DNA of 54,188 nt. Source: a virus. The DNA is taken from positions 1 to 54,188 of the IMG/VR virus record IMGVR_UViG_3300008050_007858, one strand, 5' to 3'. The notes below the pieces were generated by a model, which ran no database searches, was not told the DNA's origin, and worked only from the letters and a program-made list of their open reading frames with translations. The position numbers and the translations under genes are program-made. This document shows positions 52,701 through 54,188 of this stretch, in pieces (the first letter of the stretch is position 1; every line of letters starts with the position of its first letter).

Positions 52701-54004
52701 AGTATCTCTGCTGCCAGTGTGGCTAAGGTCGATCGCTCGCCCTTGTATAAGGTAACATGTCCAGAAATCGGGAATTCTTTAAACTTCTCTACTGCGTGAG
52801 TAAGCCCGTTAGAAACAGCATCAACGTATGAGTTGTCAATTTGTTGAATGTCACCTGTCAACACTAATTTAGTCCCATGTCCTACTCTAGTTATTATAGT
52901 CTTTAATTCATGGGCTGTTAAGTTCTGGGCTTCATCTACAATCATAAAAGCATTGGAAATGGAGCGCCCACGAATATAGGTCATAGCTTCTATTTCAACT
53001 ACCCCTTGTTCCATATGCATATCTAATGCTGTTTTATCTCCAAACAAATATTCAAGATTATCTCGGAGAGGCGCAATCCACGGCATCATTTTTTCCTCTA
53101 AAGTTCCGGGCAAAAAACCTATATCTCTTCCCATGGGCTGAACGGGACGAGTAATTATTAACTTATCATATCCTCCTTGGGATTTTGCGCTGTGTAGTAC
53201 TTGTTCCAATCCGCAAGCGGCAGCGATGAGTGTTTTTCCTGTACCCGCTTGCCCGGTCAGTGAGACTATGTGTACATCATTATCAAAAAGAAGATCCATA
53301 GCAAATTTTTGCTCTTTATTATTTGCTGAGAGTCCCCAGATATCTTTGTAGGTATAAACCTTACGCAGTGGCGTTTCGTAATCCACGAAGCGAGCAATTG
53401 CTGATTTATTGGGATCGTTGGCCGATTTTAATATCACATAATGGTTAGGATAAATCTCAGTCTTTTGAGGAGGAAGGAGTACTGGCTCACCGTCATAAAA
53501 ATTATCAATAATATCATTCGCTGTTTCTATTTCCGTAGATCCATCATATAATTTCTCAACTGATTTTACGGCTTGCTGTGGCTGGTAATCATAACACTCA
53601 ATTCCAAAGGAGTCACATTTAACTCTCATGTTTAGGTCTCGGGAGATTACAGCAACATCCTGCCCTTCCAATTTGAGACGCAAAGTCACCGCAATAATTT
53701 TATTATCAGCATCGCCGGGCTCCATCCCGGCTGGTAAATAACGAGGGTCATATTGGGCAGCGAATACTCTCCCTTTGCCGCTGCCCAAAGGTACCCCCGA
53801 AAAAAGGCTGCCTTTTTTTCTTAAGTTATCCAATACTCGGTTCATCATACGAGCATTTAATCCCGCTGTATCTTGGCGGTGCTTGTGCTTGTCTATTTCA
53901 TCTAGAACCATGGTGGGTATAGCAATATCGCTTCTGCCGAAACTAAACAGCGACTGTGCTTCGGTGAGGTAAACGTTAGTATCAAGAATTAAGGTTTTAG
54001 TCAA
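52697..54004 (-). CDS. phoH: PhoH-like ATPase with N-terminal PIN domain
   Basis: A 435-residue protein of the PhoH2 type. Residues 1-130 are a PIN (RNase) domain, starting LILDTNVYL with Asp8, then VLDEIDKHK and DADNKIIAV, all acidic positions of the active site. Residues about 225-435 are the PhoH ATPase: Walker A GQAGTGKT (251-258), ITRPVQPMGRDIGFLPGTLE and Walker B FMIVDEAQN (353-361), then LTGDIQQID. Such proteins couple ATP use to RNA cleavage or unwinding; they are widespread in aquatic phages, with role not settled. The start is TTG 54004. The element CTATTTATTATA lies 22 bases upstream. Confidence 0.92.
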   Translation of the reverse strand: MTKTLILDTNVYLTEAQSLFSFGRSDIAIPTMVLDEIDKHKHRQDTAGLNARMMNRVLDNLRKKGSLFSGVPLGSGKGRVFAAQYDPRYLPAGMEPGDADNKIIAVTLRLKLEGQDVAVISRDLNMRVKCDSFGIECYDYQPQQAVKSVEKLYDGSTEIETANDIIDNFYDGEPVLLPPQKTEIYPNHYVILKSANDPNKSAIARFVDYETPLRKVYTYKDIWGLSANNKEQKFAMDLLFDNDVHIVSLTGQAGTGKTLIAAACGLEQVLHSAKSQGGYDKLIITRPVQPMGRDIGFLPGTLEEKMMPWIAPLRDNLEYLFGDKTALDMHMEQGVVEIEAMTYIRGRSISNAFMIVDEAQNLTAHELKTIITRVGHGTKLVLTGDIQQIDNSYVDAVSNGLTHAVEKFKEFPISGHVTLYKGERSTLATLAAEIL

Positions 54005-54026
54005 TTTTTTCCCGTCTTTAAAGATG

Positions 54027-54038
54027 TATAATAAATAG
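54027..54038 (-). promoter_or_regulatory. candidate phage promoter element CTATTTATTATA (before phoH)
   Basis: Second exact copy of the 12-base element found at 34598-34609. It sits in the 42-base gap between the tmRNA terminator and phoH and ends 22 bases before the TTG start. Coming directly after a terminator, this is where a new transcript would have to begin, which supports a promoter role. There is no clear -35 box. On the plus strand the same bases contain AATAAATA, similar to a T4-like late promoter, but no plus-strand gene follows. Confidence 0.45.
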
Positions 54039-54047
54039 ATCCATGAA

Positions 54048-54072
54048 AGAAAAAAGCCGCCCGAAGGCGGCT
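54048..54072 (-). terminator. Rho-independent terminator after the tmRNA
   Basis: The minus strand forms a perfect 7-base-pair stem, AGCCGCC with GGCGGCT (54072-54055), closed by a TTCG loop and followed by TTTTTTCTTT. This is a strong intrinsic terminator. Its first base is the final A of the tmRNA CCA end, so the stem directly abuts the tmRNA and ends its transcript before phoH. Confidence 0.92.
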
Positions 54073-54188
54073 GGTGGAGGTAGGGAGAATCGAACTCCCG
54101 TCTTGTCTAGTTCCACAGAAAGGTCATTCACAAGGTTGTGTCTGTATTTATCGTCGGACAGACAACTTGACTAGATCATCTTATTATG
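54072..54188 (-). ncRNA. ssrA: tmRNA (ssrA), 3' part only; 5' end beyond the window
   Basis: The minus strand ends GGGAG-TTCGATT-CTCCC (a perfect 5-pair T-arm with the TTCRANY loop, 54099-54083), then TACCTCC, discriminator A and an encoded CCA. No matching 5' acceptor strand (GGAGGTA-like) occurs in the 117 bases available, so a normal tRNA of 75 to 90 bases is excluded; a tmRNA fits. Upstream, GTTGTCTGT pairs with ACAG/ACAAC around a short loop, as a 3' pseudoknot stem would. A terminator follows the CCA at once, so this is not the permuted two-piece form, where the coding piece comes next. The tag reading frame lies outside the window. Confidence 0.7.

Noticed and set aside
54083-54188. 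An ordinary tRNA gene at the right edge
   Set aside because: The T-arm and CCA are fine, but no 5' acceptor strand or anticodon arm occurs within 90 bases upstream, so a tmRNA is a better reading.
1-54188. CRISPR array, insertion sequence or integrase
   Set aside because: No spaced direct repeats, transposase or recombinase motifs were seen on either strand.

Overview
The window is a continuous stretch of a large tailed-phage genome of the T4-like (contractile-tail) kind, most like the T4-related phages known from aquatic environments. Supporting genes are a T4 gp55-type late sigma factor, baseplate wedge proteins of the gp6 and gp25 families, a gp5-like hub with a built-in muramidase, a RuvC-like resolvase and a PhoH ATPase. 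Every gene I can support lies on the minus strand. Genes are packed with ATGA/GTGA/TAATG overlaps or gaps of a few bases, and no gene-free stretch exceeds about 110 bases. There is no integrase, ribosomal or other chromosomal gene. The host cannot be named from this sequence. Many genes have clear Shine-Dalgarno sites (AGGAGG, GGAGG, AAGGA), so the host reads such sites. The tail modules containing sheath, tube, capsid and terminase are not here.

Read in the direction of transcription (high to low coordinates). (1) 54188-51178: the 3' end of a tmRNA gene with its terminator, then phoH, a HEXXH metalloprotease and a PD-(D/E)XK nuclease with a probable Fe-S cluster. (2) 51165-37613: a run of 14 genes for glycan work. 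It holds seven genes in the glycosyltransferase class (one with two transferase domains), a short UDP-glucose/GDP-mannose dehydrogenase, an SDR sugar epimerase, WbqC, a PIG-L deacetylase, three class I methyltransferases and a sulfotransferase. (3) 37605-36046: DUF2061, an APS kinase (CysC) fused to a HAD phosphatase, and an NMNAT-like nucleotidylyltransferase. (4) 36049-34281: small conserved phage genes and the late sigma factor. (5) 34279-1161: virion genes, including four very large proteins of 1863, 3188, 1411 and 1056 residues. (6) 1164-1: a RuvC-like resolvase, a 54-residue protein and a HAD nucleotidase-like gene that runs off the window, the last with its own sigma70-type promoter.

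The most interesting hypothesis is a phage-borne sulfation system. APS kinase makes PAPS, the sulfotransferase uses PAPS, and the surrounding glycosyltransferases, dehydrogenase, epimerase, deacetylase and methyltransferases could build and trim the acceptor glycan. Whether the product decorates the virion, remodels the host surface or does something else cannot be told from sequence. No ATP sulfurylase is in the window, so APS would have to come from the host or another part of the genome.
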